34,391 bases of DNA from a virus (IMGVR_UViG_3300032240_002311:1-34391), one strand, 5' to 3'; shown: positions 7,646 to 15,127, counted from the first letter of the stretch. The notes: generated by a model from the sequence alone, not told the origin. Numbers and translations: made by a program.

Positions 7646-7680
7646 AAAGGCCCGGCGTGGAACTCCGCCGCCGGGCCTTT
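7646..7680 (-). terminator. Intrinsic terminator after the major capsid gene
   Basis: A perfect 12-bp stem (AAAGGCCCGGCG with CGCCGGGCCTTT) around an 11-nt loop, followed on the minus strand by a T-rich run (CTTTTCTTTCC). It lies between capsid and gp36 type genes, so it would let capsid mRNA be made in excess over the downstream tail genes. Confidence 0.82.
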
Positions 7681-7707
7681 GGGAATCTCAGTTCAGTTCA
7701 CTCAGGA

Positions 7708-8616
7708 TCAGGCGGCATCGGCACCGGTGGAACCCCAGGCGAGCTGTGGCAGGCCGTATCCGGCATTGTAGCGGCCGTAAGCCTGGAAGAGGAACTCGTC
7801 GTTCAGGAGAACGTAGGAGTCATCCAGACGGGTGAGGCTCTGGAGCTTCACCGGCACTTCATCCTGGAGGATGATGGAGCGGAATGGCAGACCGGCTTCC
7901 ATGAGGAACCACTTCGGCGAGTCGCCCAGGCGGTTGAAGACCACCAGCTCGGCGGTGTCCTGCTGGATGTTGGTTCCACCAGTGGTGACGGTGCCAGCCT
8001 TCAGGATCTGCTTGGCGGTGTCCTCATAGGCCGGGGAGACCACGAGCTGGAGCTTGCGGCCGAGGCCCATCGGGCGACCAGCTCCGTTCTTGAGTGCTTT
8101 GAAGGCCGCCTTCGCATCGGAGTAGGTGTTCGCCGCCAGCTTCTTGGTGCCCTTGTTGGTGAAGACACCGGCCTTGCTGTCATCCGGATTGTGCTTCTTG
8201 TCAGTGTCGAAGAAGTTCTTTCCGGTGTAGTCCTTCTGGGTGAAGCCGTTCAGGAGAAGATCGGCGATCAGTTCATCCGGATGCTCGGCAGCGGCCACGC
8301 CGATGGAGGCCATCAGCGGATTGTAGAAGCCGAGGTTGTCACGCTCGATGTCTTCCTTCTTGAGGCCCAGGGTATCATGCCACTTTTTGTTGGCGATCTG
8401 CCACTTGGTGGCACCGGCGTTGGCGATGTCCGCCTTGCCGATGAACTCGCGCATGCCAGGCAGCGCGGCCAGCCAGTGGTAGATCTCCACGGCAGAGTTG
8501 GAGCGGACCCGCATCGAGATTGAATCGCTCTGCGGAGTGGCACCCTGCATGGCATCCACGAAGACGACGCGGAGCGACTGATAGAGGGCGGTGAGGTTGG
8601 CGGCGTTGATTTGCAT
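7708..8616 (-). CDS. Major capsid protein, Mu gpT-like, 302 aa
   Basis: Starts MQINAANLTALYQSLRVVFV, the usual N-terminus of Mu gpT-type major head subunits, which are about 300 aa. It includes typical segments KKWHDTLGLKKEDIERDNLG and GRPMGLGRKLQLVVSPAYED, and ends near YNAGYGLPQLAWGSTGAD. It forms the icosahedral shell (HK97 fold). It follows the decoration gene and is followed by a strong terminator, consistent with high expression. Confidence 0.92.
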   Translation of the reverse strand: MQINAANLTALYQSLRVVFVDAMQGATPQSDSISMRVRSNSAVEIYHWLAALPGMREFIGKADIANAGATKWQIANKKWHDTLGLKKEDIERDNLGFYNPLMASIGVAAAEHPDELIADLLLNGFTQKDYTGKNFFDTDKKHNPDDSKAGVFTNKGTKKLAANTYSDAKAAFKALKNGAGRPMGLGRKLQLVVSPAYEDTAKQILKAGTVTTGGTNIQQDTAELVVFNRLGDSPKWFLMEAGLPFRSIILQDEVPVKLQSLTRLDDSYVLLNDEFLFQAYGRYNAGYGLPQLAWGSTGADAA

Positions 8617-8665
8617 GGCAGCTGTTAGTTAAAGGAAAATGGTCGGACAGTGATGGGGTGAGGGC

Positions 8666-9217
8666 TCAGTTGATGATGCCGCCCGCCTTCAGGTTGGTGA
8701 CCAGGGCGCGGAGGTCATCGCCGATCTTTTCCGTCTCGGCGGCGAGGTTCGCCAGGGAGGCAGAGGCGGCGGCAGCGGTGCCATCCGTGGAGGCCAGCGT
8801 GGGGGCCACGGCGGCGGGTGGGATGGTGCGGGTGGTGTCGACCCAGACGCCCACGGAATCGACCTCGATCACCAGACCGGCGACGATGCTGTTCGTGCCG
8901 GCAGCGCTCTGCACCTTGGTGGAATTTTCGATGAAACACGGGCGGTTGACGTGGGCGGCGGTGAGGGCGGCGGTGCCGTTGTCGTAGCGGAAGACGCCGC
9001 GCTTGATCAGCACGGTGACATCGCCAGCACTGCCGGAAGCATTGTTGGCATCCGCCTCGGCACGGCCGATCACGCGGAGGCCAGCGGTATCGGCAGCAGG
9101 GACCACGTTGCCGGCGGAATTGCGGGCGACCAGTTCACCGGCCTGGATCGTCGTGGCGGCGGCGAGGCCGAGGGTGACGTAGGAATTGGAAGGACGTTCG
9201 GGGGCGTTGAAGCTCAT
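8666..9217 (-). CDS. Head decoration/cement protein (DUF2190-like), 183 aa
   Basis: Starts MSFNAPERPSNSYVTLGLAA. The body is beta-rich with ITG-like features of capsid decoration proteins: TTIQAGELVARNSAGNVVPA, a GDVTVLIKRGVFRYDNG strand pair, and conversion to an Ala-rich helical tail. DUF2190 and related decoration proteins occupy the gap between protease/scaffold and capsid. The extra C-terminal 60 residues (helical) are longer than the minimal family. Confidence 0.7.
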   Translation of the reverse strand: MSFNAPERPSNSYVTLGLAAATTIQAGELVARNSAGNVVPAADTAGLRVIGRAEADANNASGSAGDVTVLIKRGVFRYDNGTAALTAAHVNRPCFIENSTKVQSAAGTNSIVAGLVIEVDSVGVWVDTTRTIPPAAVAPTLASTDGTAAAASASLANLAAETEKIGDDLRALVTNLKAGGIIN

Positions 9218-9263
9218 GTCAGTGGAGAGATGAAGTTAGAGATCAGGGTGGGACGGCGGCGGA

Positions 9264-9674
9264 TCAGGCGGGGTTCAGTTCGCGGAAGCGCTTCTCGGAA
9301 ACGCCGAGGAGTTCACAGGCGGTCTTCTCTTCCGCAGAGAGGGCTTTGATGCCGGCACCTTCCACGGTGTCACCGGTCTTCCCGACCAACGGCACGCTGC
9401 CAGGCGTGATGCCATCCACCAGGGTGCGGAGGGTGGAAAGTGGCAGGGCCTCGATCGCCTCGGCGCTGAGCGGGATGATCTTTCCGGCGGCAGTGGCACC
9501 GTCGAGAATCTGGCGGCGCTCGATCGCATCCAGACGCACATCCGCAGACATGGGAGTGGCGGGGGTCTCGGTTTCCACCTCGGTGGTGGTAGCGGTGAGC
9601 TTGGCGGTGATTTCCTCATCCGTCGCAGTGTCAGGAAGGCCGAGGAGTTTCAGGAGGGCGGTTTTGTAATCCAT
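9264..9674 (-). CDS. Possible internal scaffold protein (gpZ-like), 136 aa, in frame within the protease gene
   Basis: The in-frame ATG at 9672-9674 begins MDYKTALLKLLGLPDTATDE, right after a Ser/Asn/Thr linker. The product would be the acidic helical scaffold domain alone, parallel to Mu Z inside I. No good ribosome site is visible, but most genes of this block lack one too. Confidence 0.4.
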   Translation of the reverse strand: MDYKTALLKLLGLPDTATDEEITAKLTATTTEVETETPATPMSADVRLDAIERRQILDGATAAGKIIPLSAEAIEALPLSTLRTLVDGITPGSVPLVGKTGDTVEGAGIKALSAEEKTACELLGVSEKRFRELNPA

Positions 9675-10277
9675 GGTGTTAGATGAGGGTGTGGAGTTGG
9701 TGTGAAGATCCGATGAAAGGGCTTTGATCGATCCGAGCAGCCCCGCATCCGCCGAGAAGGCATGCAGGCCCGCGATCTGGCCGCTGCGCGTGAGGGCCAC
9801 GGAATGCAGGGCGATGACCTCACCCTTTTCATTCCGGATGACGGTCGGGGAGATGTCCGGATAGTGGCGGCCGGAGTAGTAGTGGCTTCCTTCCGGAGTC
9901 CAGTAACGCGGGGTGAACCAGAGACCCACGCCAGGCTCCACGGAAAGCGCACCCATCGCCGCGATCGGCGCGGGCAGCTTTGACTTCACCGGCTTGCCCT
10001 CGGCATCCACTTCGTACGTGTTGTGCTCGAAGTCCAGGGCCACTTCTTCGCGGCCGATCTTGAGTTGGTTCGCAGCCAGGCAGGCGGCGGTCTGTTCATT
10101 GACGATCACTGCAGAGCCATCCAGGGCGGTATCCTCTCCCCACTTGGCGATCAGGATCCGGGGAGGCAGTGGCAGGCGATCTTCTGCCGACCCATCCGCG
10201 CTGCCAGCCGCTGCCAAGGCCATCGGCACGCGAACGGCAGCGGGCTTGAGCGGTGACTTGGCAGCGACGGCAGGCAT
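9264..10277 (-). CDS. Mu gpI-like head maturation protease and scaffold, 337 aa
   Basis: Starts MPAVAAKSPLKPAAVRVPMA. The N-terminal 200 residues match the Mu protein I protease type: EEVALDFEHNTYEVDAEGKP, then GLWFTPRYWTPEGSHYYSGR and IALHSVALTRSGQIAGLHAF. The C-terminal third is acidic and helical, as in scaffold domains (Mu gpZ, translated from an internal start of I). Here an internal Met at residue 202 (9674) could start the scaffold. It lies downstream of G and upstream of decoration and capsid, as in Mu. Confidence 0.88.
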   Translation of the reverse strand: MPAVAAKSPLKPAAVRVPMALAAAGSADGSAEDRLPLPPRILIAKWGEDTALDGSAVIVNEQTAACLAANQLKIGREEVALDFEHNTYEVDAEGKPVKSKLPAPIAAMGALSVEPGVGLWFTPRYWTPEGSHYYSGRHYPDISPTVIRNEKGEVIALHSVALTRSGQIAGLHAFSADAGLLGSIKALSSDLHTNSTPSSNTMDYKTALLKLLGLPDTATDEEITAKLTATTTEVETETPATPMSADVRLDAIERRQILDGATAAGKIIPLSAEAIEALPLSTLRTLVDGITPGSVPLVGKTGDTVEGAGIKALSAEEKTACELLGVSEKRFRELNPA

Positions 10278-10318
10278 GAGGCCGCCACCATAGGAATCCT
10301 TTTCACCTTCGCCTCTTC

Positions 10319-10350
10319 ATCGGGGGGGATGGGGGCGATGGGGGGAAAAG
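10319..10350 (-). repeat. C-tract repeat, copy 1
   Basis: Minus-strand CTTTTCCCCCCATCGCCCCC followed by ATCCCCCCC. The same unit recurs at 25123-25151 with one internal change and one extra C. The plus strand here has G7, G5 and G6 runs. Confidence 0.85.
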
Positions 10351-10358
10351 TCCGCTGA

Positions 10359-10856
10359 TTACTTCAGCTTCAGTTCCACAACCCGCACCACCATGACAAT
10401 GGCGGGCTGGGTGAGTTTTCCCGTGGAAGTGAAGGGAAAGAACGGCCGCGCTGGAACATTGGATCCCGGATGCTTCACGCTCTTCCGTGGGCCGAAGGGA
10501 GTCTTCAGCGCCTTGGCATTCTTCGCTCGAATGATATGCGGGCGGGTCTTTCCACCGAGCTGGTGGATGGCGGCGTACTTCCGATCAGAGCCCACCACCA
10601 CCTCGGCCTCGCTGGCGCGGACCATGAAGGGAGACTTCGCCAGGGTGCCGCTTTTCCGCAGCGTGGCAGGCGTGCCATCCGCCTTGTCCTTCCACGGCGA
10701 CGGGCGCAGCGAGGGATCATTGATGGCCCGCTTCGTGATGCTCACCAGCCCGAGACCGATTGCCTGGTGAATTCCGCGCTTGTCCGAGGCCGCGCGGAAC
10801 TTCGCCTCCAGAGCGGGGCTGATCTGATCGGTGACCTGGCGAAGGCGGGCTTGCAT
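10359..10856 (-). CDS. Mu gpG-like virion morphogenesis protein, 165 aa
   Basis: Starts MQARLRQVTDQISPALEAKF. Features of the Mu G / phage virion morphogenesis family: helical N-terminus, KSGTLAKSPFMVRASEAEVV with the typical strand before it, AAIHQLGGKTRP (the 'A.IHQ.G' signature), and PARPFFPFT near the end (the 'PARPfl' signature). G is a tail completion/head assembly factor encoded between F and I; here three extra genes separate it from F. Confidence 0.88.
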   Translation of the reverse strand: MQARLRQVTDQISPALEAKFRAASDKRGIHQAIGLGLVSITKRAINDPSLRPSPWKDKADGTPATLRKSGTLAKSPFMVRASEAEVVVGSDRKYAAIHQLGGKTRPHIIRAKNAKALKTPFGPRKSVKHPGSNVPARPFFPFTSTGKLTQPAIVMVVRVVELKLK

Positions 10857-10862
10857 GGGATC

Positions 10863-11267
10863 TCAGTGGGATGACTCTAGCAGCATCGCCACGCGGTTGG
10901 CGAGATCAGGTTCAGCGGGCAGGCGATCGATCATCGCCCGATATCCGTGGATGATGGTGCCGTGGTCCCGCTGCATCGCCTCACCGATCTCCTGATAGGT
11001 GTAGTGGTAGCGGCTCCGCAGGACATACATCACCGCCTGGCGGGCCTCTGCGATGTTTCCCTGGCGCGTGGTATGGAAGATCCGGGCCGGGACCACGCCC
11101 CACACCGGCCCAGCCGCAGCCGCTAGACGATCGGCCTGCTCTTTGCAAGGCACGGGGCGCACCTGCATCGCCTCATCCAGGGCTGCCAGCTCAGACCGCA
11201 GCACGGCCTGGCGGGTCTTCAGCTCATCCAGCAGGACCGGAGTTGGAATGGTGGAAAGATCGATCAT
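10863..11267 (-). CDS. Stand-alone DnaA domain IV-like DNA-binding protein, 134 aa
   Basis: The N-terminal 40 residues are helical (LLDELKTRQAVLRSELAALD). Residues about 70-125 match the DnaA C-terminal duplex-DNA-binding domain: ARQAVMYVLRSRYHYTYQEI, then IGEAMQRDHGTIIHGYRAM, corresponding to the DnaA signature 'R.iamyl.r...s...IG..fgRDHsTv.ha'. No AAA+ ATPase domain is present. It could bind DnaA-box-like sites, modulate host replication, or have been recruited as a late regulator. It starts 1 bp after the recombinase fragment ends. Confidence 0.78.
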   Translation of the reverse strand: MIDLSTIPTPVLLDELKTRQAVLRSELAALDEAMQVRPVPCKEQADRLAAAAGPVWGVVPARIFHTTRQGNIAEARQAVMYVLRSRYHYTYQEIGEAMQRDHGTIIHGYRAMIDRLPAEPDLANRVAMLLESSH

Positions 11268-11268
11268 T

Positions 11269-11583
11269 TCACTGAGCCGTCAGGCCGTGACAGGCTGGGA
11301 GCGTGCGCAGTTGGAGGAAACCGGAAGTCAGCCGATCCAGCGGACTGACCATGTCCAGGCATTCCCGCCGGGCATATCCGGCCGTAGTGCGGACATCGGT
11401 ATGGCCCATCGCTTCCTGCACGCGACGGATGTTCTGCCCGCCATCCAGCAGGTGGGTGCAGAAGGAATGGCGGAGGCAATGCGGCGTCACCTTCCCTTCT
11501 ACTCCCGCCAGTTCAGCGGCCTTCTTGACGGCACGCATCCGACCCGCACTAGTAGCCTTGTTACGTTTTGGGGTATCAGTCAT
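11269..11583 (-). CDS. Truncated tyrosine recombinase (XerC/D-like catalytic C-terminus), 104 aa
   Basis: It retains H35-x-x-R38 (HCLRHSFCTHLLDGGQNI), GH61 (RRVQEAMGHTDVRTTAGY) and the nucleophile Y70, thus the second half of the catalytic site. The N-terminal core-binding domain and the first catalytic Arg are missing, and no remnant of them is visible upstream in the 99-aa gene. It therefore cannot be a normal integrase; the element already has a DDE transposase. It may be a decayed fragment or a repurposed small protein. It lies in the head operon, 51 bp downstream of the 99-aa gene. Confidence 0.8.
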   Translation of the reverse strand: MTDTPKRNKATSAGRMRAVKKAAELAGVEGKVTPHCLRHSFCTHLLDGGQNIRRVQEAMGHTDVRTTAGYARRECLDMVSPLDRLTSGFLQLRTLPACHGLTAQ

Positions 11584-11634
11584 TTTCTTGCTTCGTTGAT
11601 GTTTCCTCGTCGCGGGCCGGATGGCCTTGGACGT

Positions 11635-11934
11635 TCACTCGATCGCCCCTTCTGGCAGCGGCTCGTCTTTCAGAGGGAGGATTTTCACGATCTTGAAGGC
11701 CCCGGCATCGGGCGTGTCACGGAAGTAGGACTCAAGAATTGAGGTCGAGGGGACATGCACGCCGCCACGTTGCTCCTGGCGATAGGCCAGCTCATCCTGG
11801 ATGATGCGGGCTCCCATTTCCGCCAGCCACATTTCCCGGGTGGTGGAAACCACGTCCACCGCTCCGGTGATCGGGTTCCAGAGATACTCGGTGAAGTCAG
11901 TCTTGAACTGGATGGAATCGTGCTCTCGGCTCAT
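11635..11934 (-). CDS. Unknown small protein downstream of F, 99 aa
   Basis: The start MSREHDSIQFKTDFTEYLWN at 11934 is chosen for its ATGA overlap with the F gene stop; a longer frame runs inside F and is rejected. Acidic, mixed alpha/beta, no signal or membrane segment. Because it is translationally coupled to a MuF protein with a metalloprotease-like C-terminus, it could be a cognate partner or immunity factor, but nothing in its sequence proves that. Confidence 0.75.
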   Translation of the reverse strand: MSREHDSIQFKTDFTEYLWNPITGAVDVVSTTREMWLAEMGARIIQDELAYRQEQRGGVHVPSTSILESYFRDTPDAGAFKIVKILPLKDEPLPEGAIE

Positions 11935-13628
11935 AGCTTTTGGAGGGTGCGAAGGATGAAATCGAAGTACTCGGGATCCTTCTGATAGAAGGCCAGCGGG
12001 GTGCGATGTAGCCGCTCGATTCCCATAGTCAAGATCTCGGTGGCCCCTGAACCGTAGTCCTTGCCGCAGTAGTGCTCGCCGCCGCGCAAGAACCACTCAT
12101 CCTCCCAGGCGCGTTCATCGGCCGCGTAGTTGGGATTTCCGGTCAGGCGTCGCAACGCTTTCGTGGGTTCGCCCTTGGAGCGATTCATCAGGAACGCACG
12201 CGCGGCCTTCAGGACATCGTGCGTCTGCTGCTCGGTGGCGTGAGTGATCTCGTGCGCGATGGTGACCGAATTGGTGGTCTTCTTGATGTGGATGGTGCCG
12301 AGCTGATGATAGGCGCGATCTCCCTTCAGCGTGGCCACCTTCACCGATGGCAGCAGATCCTTGTGCGTGTATTGCTCCACCAGCCGGGCCCCAACCTCGG
12401 CGGCGCGGACCGTGGCCGGGTGTGTGGTGCGGATCCTGCCCTTGTAGGGCTTTGCCTCGGCAGTGAGTGTCACGCTGCCCCGCTCCGCCTGGGGAATGAT
12501 CACCTCCTGGCGGGCGATGTCTTCCAAACGGGCAAGCTCCTTTCGGGCCTCTTCCAGTGCCGCCTTCGCGGCCGTATCCCTGGCCACGAGCTCCTGATAG
12601 GACAAGCCCATGGAGTTCGATCGGATCTGCGTCAGCTCGGACGCCGCCAGCTTCTCGGCATACTGAGCCTTGGCGAGGTCCGGAACCAGGCTATCGAAGG
12701 TGGCATGGATAGCATCCACCGTGCGCGGCACCACCACGGCCGGAGCTGGGCCGGTGGGTGGCAGGGGCTTGGCCGGCGCAGCGCCGAAAGCCTCCGCCAC
12801 CGTGACGCCTGGCTCGATCTCGGTGGCCGCCGCCCATTTCCGGAAGGTGTCTGCCACCGGAGCATCGTAGCGATCCAGGACATCGTCAAAGGATAGGGCC
12901 AGATCATCCGGGCGAAACTCGTAGCCGCGCCCGGTCTTCTGGCGTGGCGTGCGCAGATCGAGCTTTCCGGTACCACCCGGAAGGATGAACTCCCCACGCT
13001 CGGCCAGATCGAGCATCGGCCCCTCGATCACATCCTGGACCTCGGGCGGCTTTGCCCGCTGATCATAGCGGATCTCATCCACCTCATCCGCCATCATCGG
13101 CACCTTGTCGCAACGGCAGCCATGCTCCCAGGGCGGTGTGTGGGTGTACCAGAAAACGGACGTGGTCGGGAAAATCTTCTTGTTTAGAGCGGCGTGTGCG
13201 GGCCGCACGCGGTTGTCTTCCGAACTGAGATACATGCAGTAGGTGAAGACGTCTGCCTGGCTCATGATCGCCCGGTGATTGGTCACCGAATAGGCGGCCC
13301 AGCCATTGTTCCGCAGGATCAGCTCGGCACGACGGGCAGCGGCCGTCACTTGCTTCGCCCGTTCTTCCGGATCTGTGGCGGTGATGATCCAGGGCGAGAT
13401 CTCATCCAGGATGCTTTCCTTCAGTTCATCAAAGTCTCCCCCCACCGGCAGCGTGGCCGCCAGATCTCGCACCCGCTGAAGGGTGGAAAGACACTCCACC
13501 CCCGTGACCGTGAAGGCCCGCTGCTGAAGCTCTGGCAGCAGCTTGTCGAAGATCGAGCGGGTGACCACCGGCTTTCCAGCCAGGACAGCAGCAGCCTCGG
13601 TGTGGGGAGTTGGATTGGTGAGAAGCAT
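11931..13628 (-). CDS. Mu F-like minor head protein with C-terminal zincin-like domain, 565 aa
   Basis: The MuF/SPP1 gp7 domain lies at about 60-180 and shows the family residues D138-x-R140-x-R142-x-x-H145 and the closing PPWEHGCRC (C171, C173). A linker with Pro-rich and coiled-coil parts follows (about 280-375). The C-terminal region (about 395-565) holds HEITH at 459-463 and GATEILTMGIE with E531, the arrangement of a gluzincin-like metalloprotease (HExxH plus downstream Glu). MuF proteins are minor head proteins ejected or involved in head assembly; C-terminal toxin or enzyme fusions to MuF are known. Mu F itself is shorter in this part. It is the first clear virion gene of the leftward block. 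Confidence 0.88.
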   Translation of the reverse strand: MLLTNPTPHTEAAAVLAGKPVVTRSIFDKLLPELQQRAFTVTGVECLSTLQRVRDLAATLPVGGDFDELKESILDEISPWIITATDPEERAKQVTAAARRAELILRNNGWAAYSVTNHRAIMSQADVFTYCMYLSSEDNRVRPAHAALNKKIFPTTSVFWYTHTPPWEHGCRCDKVPMMADEVDEIRYDQRAKPPEVQDVIEGPMLDLAERGEFILPGGTGKLDLRTPRQKTGRGYEFRPDDLALSFDDVLDRYDAPVADTFRKWAAATEIEPGVTVAEAFGAAPAKPLPPTGPAPAVVVPRTVDAIHATFDSLVPDLAKAQYAEKLAASELTQIRSNSMGLSYQELVARDTAAKAALEEARKELARLEDIARQEVIIPQAERGSVTLTAEAKPYKGRIRTTHPATVRAAEVGARLVEQYTHKDLLPSVKVATLKGDRAYHQLGTIHIKKTTNSVTIAHEITHATEQQTHDVLKAARAFLMNRSKGEPTKALRRLTGNPNYAADERAWEDEWFLRGGEHYCGKDYGSGATEILTMGIERLHRTPLAFYQKDPEYFDFILRTLQKL

Positions 13629-13669
13629 GGGTAAAAGTTAGATGTAATAAAACGACGGGTGTCGTTGAA

Positions 13670-13942
13670 TCAGTGGTTCGGCAGAGACTTCTTCGCGTTC
13701 TTCGTCTGCCACTTGAGCACATCATTTCGGATCAGTTCGTCGGTTTTCGGTAGGTAGGTGTAGCTTTCGCCGTTGTATTTGATCCCGCCGTAATGGCGAG
13801 CGATGGACAGTTGAGTCATGCTCACGTTCGTCATTCCGTAGGGCGTCTTCCGGTGGAGCGGGCATCCGTCCAAGCCGAACAAGCCAGTGGTGCGCAACCC
13901 GCTATCACTCGCTTCGTCGTCGTTTTCTTGTGGTTCAGTCAT
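13670..13942 (-). CDS. Unknown small accessory protein, 90 aa
   Basis: Starts MTEPQENDDEASDSGLRTTG: an acidic, probably disordered N-terminus, then a mixed region (SIARHYGGIKYNGESYTYLP) and a basic C-terminus ending KNAKKSLPNH. No known motif. The next gene upstream ends 2 bp before its start, so it is part of the small-gene run. It is AT-richer than the neighbouring structural genes, which suggests recent acquisition. Confidence 0.7.
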   Translation of the reverse strand: MTEPQENDDEASDSGLRTTGLFGLDGCPLHRKTPYGMTNVSMTQLSIARHYGGIKYNGESYTYLPKTDELIRNDVLKWQTKNAKKSLPNH

Positions 13943-13944
13943 TT

Positions 13945-14289
13945 TCAGTGGTCAGTTAGTTTTTCGTCGGCGGGTGGCACACTTTGGGCGTTCTGCCCAA
14001 GAGCCTTGCTGAGTGCGTTCCTGACTTTTTCAGCATCCAGTCTGCAAACTATCTCGCCAGTCATCCCGCTCTGGAACCAGTCGCGATCCGCGAGGTGGAT
14101 CAGGCAATCCAGCAGGTCGGGAGCGGCGGCGATCAGGCAGGCGTTCGCTTTGGATTCTCCCTCCACTGGCCCAACGCACGACGAACAGTCTGCGATCCCG
14201 ACCGCCTCCCCGGCAGCATCAAGTTGGATAACGTCTGTCGATATGTCAGGGTCCACGAGCCATGGCCCAGGCGTGTGATTGGTTTTCAT
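13945..14289 (-). CDS. HTPGPW-type phage accessory protein, 114 aa
   Basis: Starts MKTNHTPGPWLVDPDISTDV and contains ESKANACLIAAAPDLLDCL. The pair 'HTPGPW' near the N-terminus and 'ANA.LIAAAPdLL' in the middle is a widespread signature of small proteins in phages and prophages whose function is unknown to me. There is no signal or membrane segment. It is encoded within the accessory island between early and head genes. Confidence 0.8.
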   Translation of the reverse strand: MKTNHTPGPWLVDPDISTDVIQLDAAGEAVGIADCSSCVGPVEGESKANACLIAAAPDLLDCLIHLADRDWFQSGMTGEIVCRLDAEKVRNALSKALGQNAQSVPPADEKLTDH

Positions 14290-14298
14290 GTTATTGGG

Positions 14299-14541
14299 TT
14301 AGTGCGTATTCGGATATTTTTCAGAGGCAAAACCATGCGCGGCTGGCAACCCCGAGGGCTGTCCATCTCCTGCGTGCTTTTCGGACGCTGGCTCCAGCCC
14401 TCTGGTTGCCAGCGCTGGGTCGTTCTCGCTTTCGATCGATGCTGCCAGTGCTGGCAGATTCTCCGCGCACTTGGGATGGAGGCATGATTCACAGATCAGG
14501 CAGGGGCCGCTGTGACGCTCAAGGCATGAGGGGCAGATCAT
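14299..14541 (-). CDS. Small zinc-ribbon-like protein, 80 aa
   Basis: The first 25 residues hold three Cys pairs or singles: CPSC, CLICESC and HPKC, suitable for one or two zinc sites. The rest is polar and low in hydrophobics (SEKHAGDGQPSGLPAAHGF), probably disordered. Begins 3 bp after the stop of the upstream gene. Role unknown; such proteins often bind nucleic acid or protein. Confidence 0.68.
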   Translation of the reverse strand: MICPSCLERHSGPCLICESCLHPKCAENLPALAASIESENDPALATRGLEPASEKHAGDGQPSGLPAAHGFASEKYPNTH

Positions 14542-14544
14542 GAT

Positions 14545-14757
14545 TCAGGCGGTGGTTAGTTCGGCCAGCTTGGCGGTGGCGGTCTTCAGCTGGGATTCCC
14601 AGGCGAGGATCAGGGCACCGATGCGGACCTTGGAGACGTGGTTTTGCTCGGCATCGCGATGCTTCTTCATCGCGGCGAGGCGCTCTTTGATCTGAAGGAC
14701 TTTTCCCCGCGCGGCGGCGAGCTCCACCGCAGGATCAGGGGCGAGAATAGTGTGCAT
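14545..14757 (-). CDS. Small coiled-coil protein, 70 aa
   Basis: The start MHTILAPDPAVELAAARGKV at 14757 is chosen because the longer frame (from 14898) would overlap most of the upstream zinc-ribbon gene. After ten residues it is one long amphipathic helix (KVLQIKERLAAMKKHRDAEQ) and a second one at the C-terminus. No family recognised. Confidence 0.65.
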   Translation of the reverse strand: MHTILAPDPAVELAAARGKVLQIKERLAAMKKHRDAEQNHVSKVRIGALILAWESQLKTATAKLAELTTA

Positions 14758-14767
14758 GTGGGCCACC

Positions 14768-15127
14768 TTAGTCAGCGAGGTAGAGGCTTCCGCAGGCGGC
14801 ACACTTCTTTCCATTCGACACATCGGCCTGGTGGCACGATGGGCAGCGGACGGTATCAGCTTCCGGACTTGGGAGACCGGCAAGAGGTGTGGAGGCATAG
14901 ACCGGCTTGTTCATTTCCAAGGTCATTTTTGGAGGTTGGGTGTGGACGTAGTAGGATCCGTCACTGTTGGATTCATACTCCCACTCCAATGCTTGGAGCT
15001 TGGAGAGTTGGCCGAGGATCGTGAAAGCAGTGGCGGCGGAATCCGTGGCGAAGTAATAACTTCCGATCATCAGCACACATTTGCGCTTCGCCTGGGCGTG
15101 CTTCGTTTTCTTAGGTTCTCGTGGCAT
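14768..15127 (-). CDS. Protein with C-terminal zinc ribbon, 119 aa
   Basis: Basic N-terminus (MPREPKKTKHAQAKRKC), a central alpha/beta region that resembles a small SH3/RAGNYA-type module only loosely (ATAFTILGQLSKLQALEWEY, then YYVHTQPPKMTLEM), and a C-terminal CPSC-x10-CAAC zinc ribbon. It follows an AAGTTCC heptad leader. Probably nucleic-acid or protein binding; function unknown. Confidence 0.7.
   Translation of the reverse strand: MPREPKKTKHAQAKRKCVLMIGSYYFATDSAATAFTILGQLSKLQALEWEYESNSDGSYYVHTQPPKMTLEMNKPVYASTPLAGLPSPEADTVRCPSCHQADVSNGKKCAACGSLYLAD

Noticed and set aside
6850-8523. Long plus-strand open frame (557 codons) opposite the capsid region
   Set aside because: It is antisense to gpT-like capsid, gp36-type and neighbouring genes, is Gly/Val/His-rich without domain features, and crosses the minus-strand terminator. 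High GC makes such mirror frames common.
11269-11583. Tyrosine recombinase as the enzyme that integrates this prophage
   Set aside because: It lacks the core-binding domain and first catalytic Arg and lies mid-operon; the TG/CA ends plus A and B genes show DDE transposition instead.
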